Position numbers and translations under genes: made by a program. A DNA stretch of 62,603 nt from Gammaproteobacteria bacterium (GTDB lineage: Bacteria; Pseudomonadota; Gammaproteobacteria; Pseudomonadales; Pseudohongiellaceae): contig VMDC01000009.1 in assembly GCA_008081045.1 (NCBI GenBank), forward strand, positions 1 through 62,603, in the 5' to 3' direction. Positions 9,583-18,742 of this stretch are shown in pieces. The first letter of the stretch is position 1. Each line of letters begins with the position of its first letter. A model generated the notes under the pieces. It was not told the origin of the DNA and did not search any database. It saw only the letters and a list, made by a program, of their open reading frames with translations.

Positions 9583-10740
9583 CTAGCGCAGCCAGGCGGT
9601 AGGGTCCTGTGGCTCCCCGTTGCGTCTGATCTCAAAATACAGCCCGGCGGTGCGGTCGCTGCTGTTGATGCCCGACCGTGCCAGCACTTCGCCCGCATCT
9701 ACCCAGTCGCCGCCGCTGACGGTCAGCGCTTCATTGTGACCGTAAAGACTCATGTAGCCCTGCCCGTGATCGAGCACGATCAGCAGTCCGGAACCCCGCA
9801 GCCAGTCAGCAAAAACCACCCGACCGGCGTGTACGGCCCGCACCGGATTGCCCGCTTTCGGTGCGAACGACAGCCCTTTTCGCACCAGGCTGCCGCCGCC
9901 ATAGATGGCGCCAAACGCATGGGCCACCGGCTCATCTACCGGCGGCGGCAGCTTACCGCGACGCTCGGCCAGGGGCGTAATCTGATCAAAGGACGACACG
10001 CCTTCAAGCGCGCGGGTGATTTCTTCGATCAGCTGCTGCAGCTCTGACTGCTGCGTCTGCAGCTGTGTCATGGCGCTGCTGCGACTGGCGATGCTGTTTC
10101 TGAGTTCTGCCAGCGCTGCAGCCTGCGATTCACGGGCCTGCGCCAGTTCGTCCTCAAGCCGTATGGCTTGCTGCTGCTGTCTGTCCATCAGATTCAGGTT
10201 TTGCGCGACCTCGGCATCCAGAGCGGCCAGTTCCGACAGAGTGGCGTTGAAGTTTTCAATCCGGTCGAGCTGAAATTCCGACAGATAGCGCGTGTACTGC
10301 AGCTGCCGGGCACCCTCGGACAGGCTTTCGGCATTGAGCAGGCTTTTCAGCGCATTGTCCTTGCGGTTGATATAGGCGTGCCGGAGCAGAGCGGCCAGAA
10401 CCTGTTCCTGCTCGCGCTTGCTGGCCAGCAGTTCGCGGGACTGCTGCTGCAGGCTCTGTTGCTCGGCGCGGGCGGCAGCCAGAGCCTGAGTCTGCTCTGC
10501 CAGAGCCTGCTGCGCATCAGAAAGCGCCAGCTGGGTTTCTCTGAGTGCGCTTTCCTGTTCGGTTTCGCGAGTCGCGGCTTGCTGCAGCCAGGCCTGAATG
10601 TCAGCAATGGCTGCCGAGACTTCGGATAAATCCCGTTCAGCCTGTTCGCGCTCCTGCGCGGCAGCGACGACGCCGGCGCAAGCCCACAGGCCGAGACTCA
10701 GCAGCAGTCCATGCCGGAACTTAACTGTGACATCTGGCAC
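9583..10740 (-). CDS. envC: murein hydrolase activator EnvC-like protein
   Basis: A 385-residue periplasmic protein: signal peptide (LLLSLGLWACAGVVAAA), a long coiled coil (about 28-260, rich in Q, E, A and L heptads) and a C-terminal LytM/M23 domain. The metal ligands are degenerate: the first motif is RKGLSFAPKAG without the usual HxxxD, and LYFEIRRNG replaces the catalytic LHFE. That is the EnvC pattern, in which the domain does not cut peptidoglycan but activates amidases during daughter-cell separation. Its start abuts the gpmI stop, so the two are probably co-translated. Confidence 0.9.
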   Translation of the reverse strand: MPDVTVKFRHGLLLSLGLWACAGVVAAAQEREQAERDLSEVSAAIADIQAWLQQAATRETEQESALRETQLALSDAQQALAEQTQALAAARAEQQSLQQQSRELLASKREQEQVLAALLRHAYINRKDNALKSLLNAESLSEGARQLQYTRYLSEFQLDRIENFNATLSELAALDAEVAQNLNLMDRQQQQAIRLEDELAQARESQAAALAELRNSIASRSSAMTQLQTQQSELQQLIEEITRALEGVSSFDQITPLAERRGKLPPPVDEPVAHAFGAIYGGGSLVRKGLSFAPKAGNPVRAVHAGRVVFADWLRGSGLLIVLDHGQGYMSLYGHNEALTVSGGDWVDAGEVLARSGINSSDRTAGLYFEIRRNGEPQDPTAWLR

Positions 10741-12306
10741 TCAGGCGCTCGCCTGCGCCGGTTCCGGAGGTTGCAGCAGCACCTTGCCGGTCATTTCATC
10801 GGGCGCCGGCATGGACATCAGGTAGAGCAGGGTGGGCGCGATATCACACAGACTGCCTTCGCCGGTGAAGGTCAGATCACTCGCGCCGACATAGACCAGC
10901 GGCACGGGCCCGCTGGTATGCGAGGTCAGGGGCTGATGGGTTTCCGGGTCCAGCATCTGTTCCACATTACCGTGATCGGCGGTGATCAGCAGATGGCCTC
11001 TGACCTCCTCGATGGCGGAGACAATTCGGCTCAGGCAGGCATCGACGGTTTCAACTGCCTTGATTGAAGCCTCGAAATTGCCGGTGTGTCCGACCATATC
11101 GCCATTGGCGTAGTTGCAGATGATGGTGTCGTAGTCGCCGGAGGTGATGGCCTTGACCAGATCATCGGTGACTTCAACGGCCGACATTTCCGGTTTCAGG
11201 TCATAGGTCTTGACCTGCGGTGAAGGAATCAGGGTGCGGTCTTCGCCGGCGAAAGGCGCTTCGCGACCCCCGTTAAAAAAGAAAGTGACGTGCGCGTATT
11301 TTTCCGTCTCGGCGATACGCAGCTGGGTGCGCTGGTTGTCGGCCAGATACTGCCCGAGCACATTGTCCAGTACCTGAGGAGGATAGGCACAGGCGGTGTC
11401 GATATCGGCAGCGTATTCCGTGAGCATCACGAAATCACCCAGCAGGGGCCGAACGCTCCGCTCAAAACCCTCGAAGTCATCATCGACCAGGGTCCGGGTC
11501 AGCTGCCTGGCCCGGTCTGCACGGAAATTCATGAACAGCACCACGTCACCGTCGTCGATCAGGGCCGGCGTTTCGCCCTCGCCCTGTATCACCGTGGCCT
11601 GCACAAATTCATCGTCCTCGTCCCGCTGATAGGCCGCTTCCAGCCCGGCGCTGGCGCTGGCGCTGGTAAAAGGCGCTTTGGCTTCGGTCAACAGTCGGTA
11701 GGCACTCTGGACCCGATCCCAGCGGTTGTCGCGGTCCATGGCATAGAAGCGTCCGCACAGGGAGGCGACCCGACCGATGCCGTGGCGCTGGAAAAAGGCG
11801 TCTGCCCGCTGCAGCGAGGGCATTGCGCTGCGGGGCGGGGTGTCCCGGCCGTCCAGAAAGGCATGCAGATAAAGCTTCCGAACACCGCGCTGTCGGGCCA
11901 GTTCCAGTGCCGCCATGATCTGGTCTTCGTGGCTGTGGATGCCGCCCGGTGACATCAGTCCCAGCACATGCAGCGCAGTTTCGCTGCTGGCGGCAAGCTC
12001 GGCGGCCTGAACCAGCACGGCATTTTCATAGAAACCACCGTCTTCGATGTCCTTGTCAATGCGGGTCAGGCTCTGATAGACCACCCGACCGGCGCCCAGA
12101 TTCATATGACCGACCTCGGAATTGCCCATCTGTCCGGCCGGCAGACCAACGGACTGCCCGGACGTATCGATCAGCGTCGATGGTCGCTGCTGCCACAGGC
12201 TGTCCCAGGTCGGAGTGGCCGCGTTGGCGATGGCGTTGCTGTCGGTGGCTTCCCGATGGCCCCAGCCATCAAGAATCAGAAGAAGGGCGGTGGATTTCTT
12301 GCTCAT
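10741..12306 (-). CDS. gpmI: 2,3-bisphosphoglycerate-independent phosphoglycerate mutase
   Basis: Interconverts 3- and 2-phosphoglycerate in glycolysis using two metal ions. At 521 residues it has the alkaline-phosphatase-fold motif [12 protein letters not shown] (metal-binding Asp13) and catalytic Ser63 in [16 protein letters not shown]. It also has [14 protein letters not shown], the sugar-binding [10 protein letters not shown], and C-terminal ligands in [13 protein letters not shown]. It heads the gpmI-envC-ctpA unit and is divergent from the rhodanese gene. Confidence 0.96.
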   Translation of the reverse strand: MSKKSTALLLILDGWGHREATDSNAIANAATPTWDSLWQQRPSTLIDTSGQSVGLPAGQMGNSEVGHMNLGAGRVVYQSLTRIDKDIEDGGFYENAVLVQAAELAASSETALHVLGLMSPGGIHSHEDQIMAALELARQRGVRKLYLHAFLDGRDTPPRSAMPSLQRADAFFQRHGIGRVASLCGRFYAMDRDNRWDRVQSAYRLLTEAKAPFTSASASAGLEAAYQRDEDDEFVQATVIQGEGETPALIDDGDVVLFMNFRADRARQLTRTLVDDDFEGFERSVRPLLGDFVMLTEYAADIDTACAYPPQVLDNVLGQYLADNQRTQLRIAETEKYAHVTFFFNGGREAPFAGEDRTLIPSPQVKTYDLKPEMSAVEVTDDLVKAITSGDYDTIICNYANGDMVGHTGNFEASIKAVETVDACLSRIVSAIEEVRGHLLITADHGNVEQMLDPETHQPLTSHTSGPVPLVYVGASDLTFTGEGSLCDIAPTLLYLMSMPAPDEMTGKVLLQPPEPAQASA

Positions 12307-12441
12307 GGTGATTTGGGTACCTCTGGCGCTGCCGGCGACGGGCAGCAGCCACTGCTGATGTGATACCTCTATTATCCTCGAAAGCCCGGATTCTGGCGAG
12401 CGCGGCGCACCGGGCCGCTTCTTTCGGCCGGGCTACCCGTG

Positions 12442-12447
12442 TATACT
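12442..12447 (+). promoter_or_regulatory. candidate -10 element (TATACT) before the rhodanese gene
   Basis: TATACT lies about 90 bases before the rhodanese start in the 228-base divergent gap with gpmI. The -35 position is poor, so this is a weak call. Confidence 0.3.
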
Positions 12448-12534
12448 TCGTGCCTCTTCGCAAACCGGTGGTTTCAGCGCCGGTTGAGTGGAATTAACCC
12501 GTTGATAAGCATATAGAAAATTTAGACCAGCGCC

Positions 12535-12954
12535 GTGGAACAGTTTTTCGAATTTATAGGCAACCATCTGGTGCTCTCCTCCATGTGGGTGGCAAGCGCC
12601 GCGGCCATTATTTTTTATCAGGCGCGCACGGCGGCGGCCTCGGTCGGTCCACAGCAGGCGGTCATGCTGATCAACCGGCAGGATGCGGTGGTGGTCGACA
12701 TTCGCGACAAGAAAGAATTTGAAGCCGGCCACATTGTAGACGCGATCCACATTCCTCTGGCCAAACTCAAGCAGCGGGCGCCCGCCGAGCTCAAGAAATT
12801 CAAGGAGCGGCCCGTGCTGGTTGTCTGCAAGATGGGCCAGCATGCGGGAGAGGCGGTCAAGACCCTTGAAGAACTCGGCCACAAGGAAGTGAGCAAGCTT
12901 TCCGGTGGTGTCACCGAGTGGAAGGCGCAGTCCTATCCGCTGGTGCAAAGCTGA
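12535..12954 (+). CDS. membrane-anchored rhodanese-like protein (YibN type)
   Basis: 139 residues with a GTG start. An N-terminal membrane segment (LVLSSMWVASAAAIIFY) is followed by a single rhodanese domain with VVVDIRDKKEFEAGHI and the active-site loop VVCKMGQHAGEAV, where Cys is the expected sulfur acceptor. It matches the YibN-type protein found between gpmI and secB in many gammaproteobacteria. Its sulfur substrate is unknown. In most relatives a glutaredoxin gene (grxC) separates it from secB; here it is absent. Confidence 0.87.
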   Translation: MEQFFEFIGNHLVLSSMWVASAAAIIFYQARTAAASVGPQQAVMLINRQDAVVVDIRDKKEFEAGHIVDAIHIPLAKLKQRAPAELKKFKERPVLVVCKMGQHAGEAVKTLEELGHKEVSKLSGGVTEWKAQSYPLVQS

Positions 12955-12999
12955 GACCGAAATCACTTTTTACTTTTGATGAGATAGACAGGAATTACC

Positions 13000-13515
13000 A
13001 TGGCAGAAGAAAGCAACAACGCCCCGGAGGCCGCCGCGGACGGCGCTCAGCAGGCAGGCCCGCAGTTTGCGCTGCAGCGGATTTATCTGAAGGACACTTC
13101 CTTTGAATCGCCGAAAAGCCCGCAGATCTTCCAGACCCAGTGGAGCCCCAAGATCAACTTCGACATCAAGACGCGCAACACCAAGGTTGCCGATGATGTG
13201 TATGAGGTGGTGTTGGTGCTGACGGCGGAAGCCCAGCTGGAGGAGGAGACCGCGTTTGTGGTCGAGGTCCATCAGGCCGGTATCTTTACCGTCAAAGAGT
13301 TCAGCGAAACGGATCTTGAGCAGGTGCTGGCCACGGTATGTCCGAGCATTCTGTTCCCCTACTCACGGGAGTCGCTCGACGCGCTGGTGGTCAAGGGCAG
13401 TTTTCCTCCGCTGATGATTGCCCCGATCAACTTCGAAGCGCTCTACGCGCAGCAGAAGCAGGCGGCCGAGCAGCAGGCGGCCGGCGGCGAGGCGGCACCG
13501 GAGAGCGTGCAGTAA
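13000..13515 (+). CDS. secB: protein-export chaperone SecB
   Basis: A cytosolic tetrameric chaperone that keeps pre-proteins unfolded and hands them to SecA. The core reads FALQRIYLKDTSFESPKSP, WSPKINFDIKT, YEVVLVLTAEAQ, VEVHQAGIFTV and CPSILFPYSRE, then a FPPLMIAPINFEALY block, all typical. At 171 residues it has slightly longer, low-complexity acidic and Gln-rich ends than E. coli SecB (155). It lies 45 bases after the rhodanese gene and converges with trmL, the two stops being only 2 bases apart. Confidence 0.97.
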   Translation: MAEESNNAPEAAADGAQQAGPQFALQRIYLKDTSFESPKSPQIFQTQWSPKINFDIKTRNTKVADDVYEVVLVLTAEAQLEEETAFVVEVHQAGIFTVKEFSETDLEQVLATVCPSILFPYSRESLDALVVKGSFPPLMIAPINFEALYAQQKQAAEQQAAGGEAAPESVQ

Positions 13516-13517
13516 GC

Positions 13518-13982
13518 TCAGATTCCGGCAGTGAAGTTCAGCTGCCGCCAGGCCTCATACACCAGAATAGCCGCCGCATTGGAGAGATTCAGGCTGCGGC
13601 TTTCTGGCAACATGGGGACGCGTAATACCCCATCCTGTCCGATTTCTGCCCGAATCGACTCCGGCAGACCGCGGGTTTCCGGGCCAAAAACCAGAAAGTC
13701 CCCATCCTCGAACGTCACTTCCGTGTAAAACCGGCTGCCTTTGGTGCTCAGCCCGAACAGGCGCACGCCGGGCTGCTTCTCGCGGAATTCCTGCCAGTTC
13801 TCATAAATCGAAAGGCCGGCATATTCATGGTAATCCAGCCCCGCCCGACGCATCTTCTTGTCTTCCAGAGCGAATCCGAAGGGCTTGATCAAATGAAGCT
13901 GTGACCCTGTATTTGCAGCTAAACGGATGATATTTCCCGTGTTTGGGGGTATTTCAGGCTCAAAAAGGACGATATTGATCAA
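13518..13982 (-). CDS. trmL: tRNA (cytidine/uridine-34-2'-O)-methyltransferase TrmL
   Basis: A SPOUT-fold enzyme that methylates the 2'-OH of the wobble base of tRNA-Leu isoacceptors. The 154 residues begin MINIVLFEPEIPPNTGNIIR and contain LHLIKPFGF, the trefoil-knot motif LVFGPETRGLPE and the C-terminal SAM-binding RSLNLSNAAAILVYEAWRQ. The N34-type motifs fit TrmL rather than TrmH. It is convergent with secB; upstream lies the 825-base region without genes. Confidence 0.95.
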   Translation of the reverse strand: MINIVLFEPEIPPNTGNIIRLAANTGSQLHLIKPFGFALEDKKMRRAGLDYHEYAGLSIYENWQEFREKQPGVRLFGLSTKGSRFYTEVTFEDGDFLVFGPETRGLPESIRAEIGQDGVLRVPMLPESRSLNLSNAAAILVYEAWRQLNFTAGI

Positions 13983-14807
13983 AACTTAAGCAACTCGTGG
14001 GTGATATGTTGGATCTTTGCATATTTATGGGCTCAGGCAGGGGTCAGATTTTGTTCTGTAAAGGTGTCCCCAAAAGCGGTTTTAGACCGGCTTTTTGGGC
14101 ACCTTTGTGACGATCTTACTGTGGCCATTGACCCGATTACCATCGAGGGAACTCCGGACTAACCCTCCAAAAACAACTTTCAGAGCAAAAATTACGGTCT
14201 AGCCCAAAGTGAATTTTTTGCTGTCCGGGGTTTCAACAACTTTACCGGCACTTCTCGATAGCGTTCCTCAAGTTCTGTTTGCTCGCACGCGAAAGAGCAA
14301 AACGGCACCCTGAACGCGCATGCGATTATGAGCATCGTTGGAAGAGCAAAAGTGGATCGCCGGTGGATCTGTGGCGCTGGTACACCCCCATCCTAGGCGT
14401 CGAGAGTGTCATGAAGGCCTAAGAGGTAATATTAGCGAGCCAGTTGGCTAGATGTAGCAGCAACAGGCTGTGACACTTTTGTCTATCTCGCCACTATAGC
14501 CAGTAATTGCTGACAGCGCCATTGACCTAGCGACTCTGGAGGACAGCGAACAGTGACTCAGGCATATCACTCATAGCACTGCCCCTTGCGCTAACAACTA
14601 GCGCAGCGGTCGCGAATTGAAATGTTGTTCATCATGGTAAAATGAAATAATGAAGTGCGACGAAGAGAACAACAGAGAGTCAGCCGCAAGTGGAACATGC
14701 GGACTCGCGATACCGCGGCATGACGCGGGAACAGAGAAATAAAGATAAAATCAGGATAATGACGACCAGCAAGGGCAGATGAATTCACTTTCTCCATTGG
14801 GCAACTA
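13983..14807. other. 825-base stretch without a recognisable gene
   Basis: It is less GC-rich than its neighbours and no frame shows a recognisable protein. The longest uninterrupted frame noted (14213-14422, plus) encodes about 69 residues without a convincing start or known motif. It contains an imperfect inverted repeat at 14060-14106 and, near the right end, possible promoter boxes (TTGAAA at 14617 and TAAAAT at 14638, spacing 15) for the ATPase gene. It could be the remains of an inserted or decayed element. Confidence 0.5.
14060..14106. repeat. imperfect inverted repeat with ~20-base arms
   Basis: Left arm AAAGGTGTCCCCAAAAGCGG (14060-14079) and right arm CCGGCTTTTTGGGCACCTTT (14087-14106) are near-complementary with a 7-base loop. 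It could be a transcription terminator or the remnant of a small mobile repeat. Confidence 0.5.
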
Positions 14808-15722
14808 ATGTATATGCAGCATTTTGGCCTCAGAGAGTTACCTTTCTCGCTGACTCCAAACACTCATTTCTTCCTGAACATAGCGAGTTATCAGCAAGCA
14901 TACAACATGCTGATGGTGTCGCTAGCGAACAAGGAGGGCTTTATCAAAATTGTCGGTGAGCTAGGCATTGGAAAGACAATGCTGTGCCGCGAGGTAATCA
15001 AAGCACTTATGGAAGACAAAGAAAACTACTGTCCTGTAGTTTTACCCGATCCGGTGGTCAGCCCTAAGGGATTGTTCCTGGCATTCGCTGAAGAACTGAA
15101 AATCAAGATCGATCAGGATGTTGGCCATCATCGGTTACTCAAGGCCATTACGGAACGATTGAATGAACTTTCCGCAATTGGCAAGCAGGTGGTAATGTTC
15201 ATCGATGAGGCGCATGCGATTCCAGAACAGACGCTAGAGGCTCTGCGTTTATTAACCGATATCGAGACCGAAACGGCTAAGCGCTTTCAGGTCGTACTGT
15301 TTGCGCAGCCTGAACTAGACGTGGCTCTGGGACAGCCTTCGCTCCAGAAGCTGCGCCAGCAGATTACCTTTTCATTTAAAATCGAGGCGCTGGATCGCGA
15401 TGGCTTGGCCCGATATGTCAGTCACCGTATTAATACCGCCGGCTACAATGGACAGAGCCTTTTCTCTAAACGGGCGCTTGATTATCTCTATCGCACTAGC
15501 TATGGGATCCCGCGGCTCATAAACATTCTCTGCCACAAAGCGCTAGTGATTTGTTTTGAAAAGGGCGAGGACGTCGTACAGTCCGACCACATCAGGCTTG
15601 CGGCTGGTGCCATAGAAGGCGTTGAATTGCCTTCGGCTAACTATCGACCTGTTTACATAGCGCTTGCAGGCATTGCAGCAAGTGCCTCCGCAGTCGTGTT
15701 CTACTTTGCGAAAGTGGTCTAG
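14808..15722 (+). CDS. orphan MshM/ExeA-like AAA ATPase with a C-terminal membrane helix
   Basis: 304 residues opening YMQHFGLRELPFSLTPNTHFF, the start of the ExeA/GspA/MshM family. Walker A is GELGIGKT (50-57) and Walker B VVMFIDEAH (about 129-137). Sensor and arginine regions follow in VVLFAQPELD and LRQQITFSFKIEALD, and a single membrane helix ends the protein (about 283-302). Family members couple ATP hydrolysis to peptidoglycan-associated assembly of secretins or MSHA-type pili. None of those partners is in the window. It lies alone between a long noncoding stretch and ntrC, in DNA less GC-rich than its neighbours, which suggests transfer or loss of partners. The function here is unknown. 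Confidence 0.75.
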   Translation: MYMQHFGLRELPFSLTPNTHFFLNIASYQQAYNMLMVSLANKEGFIKIVGELGIGKTMLCREVIKALMEDKENYCPVVLPDPVVSPKGLFLAFAEELKIKIDQDVGHHRLLKAITERLNELSAIGKQVVMFIDEAHAIPEQTLEALRLLTDIETETAKRFQVVLFAQPELDVALGQPSLQKLRQQITFSFKIEALDRDGLARYVSHRINTAGYNGQSLFSKRALDYLYRTSYGIPRLINILCHKALVICFEKGEDVVQSDHIRLAAGAIEGVELPSANYRPVYIALAGIAASASAVVFYFAKVV

Positions 15723-15840
15723 AAGCGCACTTCGGCCGACCAACGCCTCCAGCCCTAACTCAAAGGCTGAATGAATCTCCGTCGCAGCTTCCAAACGCTA
15801 TCTGGCGAGGGCATTGGCATTCCCTGGGTTTTCTGAACGG

Positions 15841-17289
15841 CTACTCATCCGCGCCGTTGGTGTAATAGGAGCCCAGTTCCTTGATCTTGCGGGTCAGGGT
15901 GTTGCGTCCCCAGCCGAGCAGGTCCGCTGCATCGCGTCGTCTGCCACCGGTGTGTTTCAGGGCAATGTCGATCAGGGTCCGTTCAAACAGGGGCGTGGCT
16001 TCATTGAGAATGCCGGAATTGCCCATGCTGAGCTGTTGATCCGCCCAGGCCTGCAGATTCTGCGTCCAGTTCCCGGGCGCGGCAGACTTGGCCTCCTGCT
16101 CAGAGAATTCGGGTGGCAGGTCTGACAGGTGTACCTCTCGACCGGAAGCCATCACCGTAATCCAGCGACAGAAATTTTCCAGCTGCCGTACGTTCCCCGG
16201 CCAGGCCAGATTCTCCAGAAACTGAATGGTCTCGGGGCGCAGTATTTTCGGTTCCACGTCCAGCTCTTCGGCCGCCTTGGCCAGAAAGTGTATGGAGAGC
16301 TTGGCGATGTCTTCGCGGCGGTCTGCCAGTTTGGGGATGTGAATCCGGATGACGTTCAGACGATGGAACAAATCCTCGCGGAACAGGTGCTGCTCGACGA
16401 GCTTTTCGAGGTTCTGATGAGTGGCCGCAATGATGCGCACATCGACTTTGATCGAGGTGTGCCCGCCCACGCGGTAGAATTCGCCATCAGAGAGCACGCG
16501 CAGTAAGCGGGTCTGGGTTTCCGCCGGCATATCACCGATTTCATCGAGAAACAGGGTGCCGCCGTTGGCCTGCTCGAAGCGGCCGGTACGCTGCTGGGTA
16601 GCGCCGGTGAATGCGCCTTTCTCGTGACCGAACAGTTCAGATTCGATCAGCTCTTTCGGGATGGCGGCCACGTTCAGAGGTACAAAGGGCTGCTCCCGGC
16701 GCGGGCCGTGCTGATGCAGGGCATGGGCGACCAGTTCTTTACCGGTGCCGGATTCTCCGTTGATCAGCACCGAGATGTTGGAATTCGACAGACGCCCGAT
16801 GGCGCGAAACACCTCCTGCATGGCGGGTGCTTCCCCGATAATTTCGGTCGAGGGCGTCTCAACAGTCTCTGCCGCCTCCCCGGTTTTGTCTTTCGCATGG
16901 GCCAGCGCCCGGCGCGTCATGGCAACCGCTTCATCAATATCGAAGGGCTTTGGCAGATACTCGAAGGCGCCGCGGCTGTAGGAAGCGACTGCGCTCTCGA
17001 GATCCGAATGCGCAGTCATGATGATAACCGGCAGCTCCGGGTGAGTTTGTTGAATAGAGGTGAGCAGTTCCAGTCCGTCGATGCCCGGCATCCGGATGTC
17101 GCTGATAATGGCATCCGGCGTCTCCTGACTGAGCCGGTTGAGTAATTCTCCCCCGCTTTCAAAACTCTGGGTCGCCAGACCATTCTTGCCGAGGGATTTT
17201 TCCAGTACCCAGCGGATGGAGCGGTCGTCATCGAGAATCCAGACTGAACTGTTGGTATTCATTCCCGCACTGTCGTTTGCTGTTTGCAT
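15841..17289 (-). CDS. ntrC: nitrogen regulation response regulator NtrC (GlnG)
   Basis: Sigma54-dependent activator that, once phosphorylated by NtrB, switches on nitrogen-assimilation promoters. It has a receiver domain with the phospho-acceptor Asp64 in [10 protein letters not shown] (Asp54 if counted from the second Met), an AAA+ domain with GESGTGKE and the sigma54-contacting loop [13 protein letters not shown], and a C-terminal Fis-type helix-turn-helix ([21 protein letters not shown]). 482 residues. The first ATG is preferred because AGAGG lies 6 bases before it. It is immediately downstream of ntrB. Confidence 0.96.
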   Translation of the reverse strand: MQTANDSAGMNTNSSVWILDDDRSIRWVLEKSLGKNGLATQSFESGGELLNRLSQETPDAIISDIRMPGIDGLELLTSIQQTHPELPVIIMTAHSDLESAVASYSRGAFEYLPKPFDIDEAVAMTRRALAHAKDKTGEAAETVETPSTEIIGEAPAMQEVFRAIGRLSNSNISVLINGESGTGKELVAHALHQHGPRREQPFVPLNVAAIPKELIESELFGHEKGAFTGATQQRTGRFEQANGGTLFLDEIGDMPAETQTRLLRVLSDGEFYRVGGHTSIKVDVRIIAATHQNLEKLVEQHLFREDLFHRLNVIRIHIPKLADRREDIAKLSIHFLAKAAEELDVEPKILRPETIQFLENLAWPGNVRQLENFCRWITVMASGREVHLSDLPPEFSEQEAKSAAPGNWTQNLQAWADQQLSMGNSGILNEATPLFERTLIDIALKHTGGRRRDAADLLGWGRNTLTRKIKELGSYYTNGADE

Positions 17290-17302
17290 TGCGTGCCTCT
17301 CG

Positions 17303-18394
17303 TTACTTGCCGTCTGCCTGGCTGACCGTCAGCGGCAGCACGACAGAAAAAGTGGTTTCACCGGGTTTGCTCTTACACTCAATCATGCCGCCGTGCTGGT
17401 TGATGATGGAGTGCGTAATGGGCAAGCCGAGGCCAGTGCCGTCGGCTCGACCGGAAATCATGGGATAGAAAATGGTGCTCAACATGTGGGGAGGGACACC
17501 GGGTCCATTGTCTGTGATGTCGACTTTCAGAGCGATGCGGTGAAAAACCTCACTGATGCTGATATTTCGGGCCACCCGGGTTCGCAGCCGGATCTGGCTG
17601 TTCGCTACCGGGGGCTGTGCTGTATTGATGGACTGTATGGCGTTGCGCACCAGATTCAGCATCGCCTGAATCAGATGCTCCCCGTCCCCCTGCAGAGTGG
17701 GGATACTGGGGTCGTAATCGGCAACGATGCGGATGTCGTTGCTGGCGGCGTCGGCTTCAGCCAGGCTCTTGACGCGCTCCAGCACCTCATGGATGTTGGT
17801 GTCCGAAAATGCCAGCGGGTGTTTCGCGCCGACCAGGCGGTCTACCAGGTTGTGCAGGCGATCCGCCTCATCGATGATCACCTGCGTGTAGTCATGCAGC
17901 TCGCTGTCAGTGACTTCGCTGGCCAGCAGCTGCGCTGCGCCGCGGATGCCACCCAGAGGATTCTTGATCTCATGGGCCAGTCCCCGCACCAGCTCCTGAG
18001 TGGTGGCCCGTGCGCCGCTCAGAATTTCCTCCTGATTGATGCGCTGTGCATGTTCCAGCGAATTCAGCTCGATCAGGGCCGAAACTTCGCCGCCGGCTTC
18101 GTAGGGATTGATGGTGTAGTCCACCAGAATTGAGCGCTTGTGCCTGAGATGGAGCTCCGCCATGCGGCGGGTCACGCTGATGCCTTTCTCGAGGGCCATG
18201 CGAATCTCCTGAATTTCTTCCTCGGCATCCAGCAGCAGTTCACCGATGAACTGGTTGTTGGCTTTTGAATCGCTGATGGCCAGCAGCTGCTCGGCTTCCA
18301 TGTTGATGTATCGGAGGCGCAGGTCGCCATCCAGCAACATCACGCCGGTTTTCAGGCTGTCGAGCAGCAGCTTGTGAATGTTGTCGAGTGTCAC
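17303..18394 (-). CDS. ntrB: nitrogen regulation sensor kinase NtrB (GlnL)
   Basis: Cytosolic histidine kinase/phosphatase that sets NtrC phosphorylation in response to PII. A PAS domain (LLDSLKTGVMLLDGDLRLRYI) is followed by the H-box with His141 in GLAHEIKNPLGG, the N-box LVRNAIQSI, and ATP-lid motifs DNGPGVP and GTGLGLPI. I place the start at the GTG at 18394 (363 residues) because family proteins begin just before this PAS segment. The frame stays open to 18568, but that extension has no family resemblance and overlaps the regulatory region. No strong ribosome site is visible at the GTG. Confidence 0.92.
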   Translation of the reverse strand: MTLDNIHKLLLDSLKTGVMLLDGDLRLRYINMEAEQLLAISDSKANNQFIGELLLDAEEEIQEIRMALEKGISVTRRMAELHLRHKRSILVDYTINPYEAGGEVSALIELNSLEHAQRINQEEILSGARATTQELVRGLAHEIKNPLGGIRGAAQLLASEVTDSELHDYTQVIIDEADRLHNLVDRLVGAKHPLAFSDTNIHEVLERVKSLAEADAASNDIRIVADYDPSIPTLQGDGEHLIQAMLNLVRNAIQSINTAQPPVANSQIRLRTRVARNISISEVFHRIALKVDITDNGPGVPPHMLSTIFYPMISGRADGTGLGLPITHSIINQHGGMIECKSKPGETTFSVVLPLTVSQADGK

Positions 18395-18590
18395 GATCGA
18401 GCCTGTGCAGCGCCATCCGTTGGGAATACCTGATCGCCGCATCTCTATGAGGCATGCGGCGGTACGTTTACCTATGCAATAAGCTGACCAAGATATGTTG
18501 CATGATGGGGCAGTGGAGGCGGCTGTTTTCGGTGCGTCTGGGTGGGGCAATGCCATTGCTTGGCGCATTTTGCATCACGTTTCTCAATAA

Positions 18591-18607
18591 TGCACCAAAA
18601 TAGTGCA
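18591..18607. promoter_or_regulatory. NtrC-binding box upstream of ntrBC
   Basis: TGCACCAAAATAGTGCA is a near-perfect match to the palindromic NtrC consensus (TGCACYA-N3-TGGTGCA type). It lies about 200 bases before the ntrB start and downstream of the glnA terminator. In enterics a similar box lets NtrC control its own operon. No sigma54 element with correct spacing is visible between it and ntrB. The remainder of 18395-18690 holds no gene. Confidence 0.75.
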
Positions 18608-18684
18608 CAGCGCAATCAAGAGTCGACCCGGAACTGAAAAGCGCCTGAATTCAGTGCGGCACTCACTACGGTCGAGCGCGCAGA

Positions 18685-18718
18685 TAAAAAAGCCCCGGCT
18701 GCGCGTGCAGCCGGGGCT
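18685..18718 (-). terminator. intrinsic terminator of glnA
   Basis: On the minus strand a 12-bp stem (AGCCCCGGCTGC / GCAGCCGGGGCT) with a 4-base loop is followed by TTTTTTA. It lies 25 bases after the glnA stop, separating glnA from ntrBC as in enterics. Confidence 0.9.
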
Positions 18719-18742
18719 TCGGTGGATACCGGATCAGTCGGC

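Noticed and set aside
14213..14422. 69-codon open stretch in the noncoding region
   Set aside because: No plausible start, no ribosome site, and no motif recognised.
17138..18133. 331-residue ORF antisense to ntrB
   Set aside because: ntrB motifs are complete on the opposite strand; this is a codon-bias shadow.
18480..18610. A sigma54 promoter for ntrBC
   Set aside because: Strings resembling -24/-12 (such as TGGCGC...TTGCAT) have a 3-base spacer instead of 5 and lie on the wrong strand. Only the NtrC box is kept.
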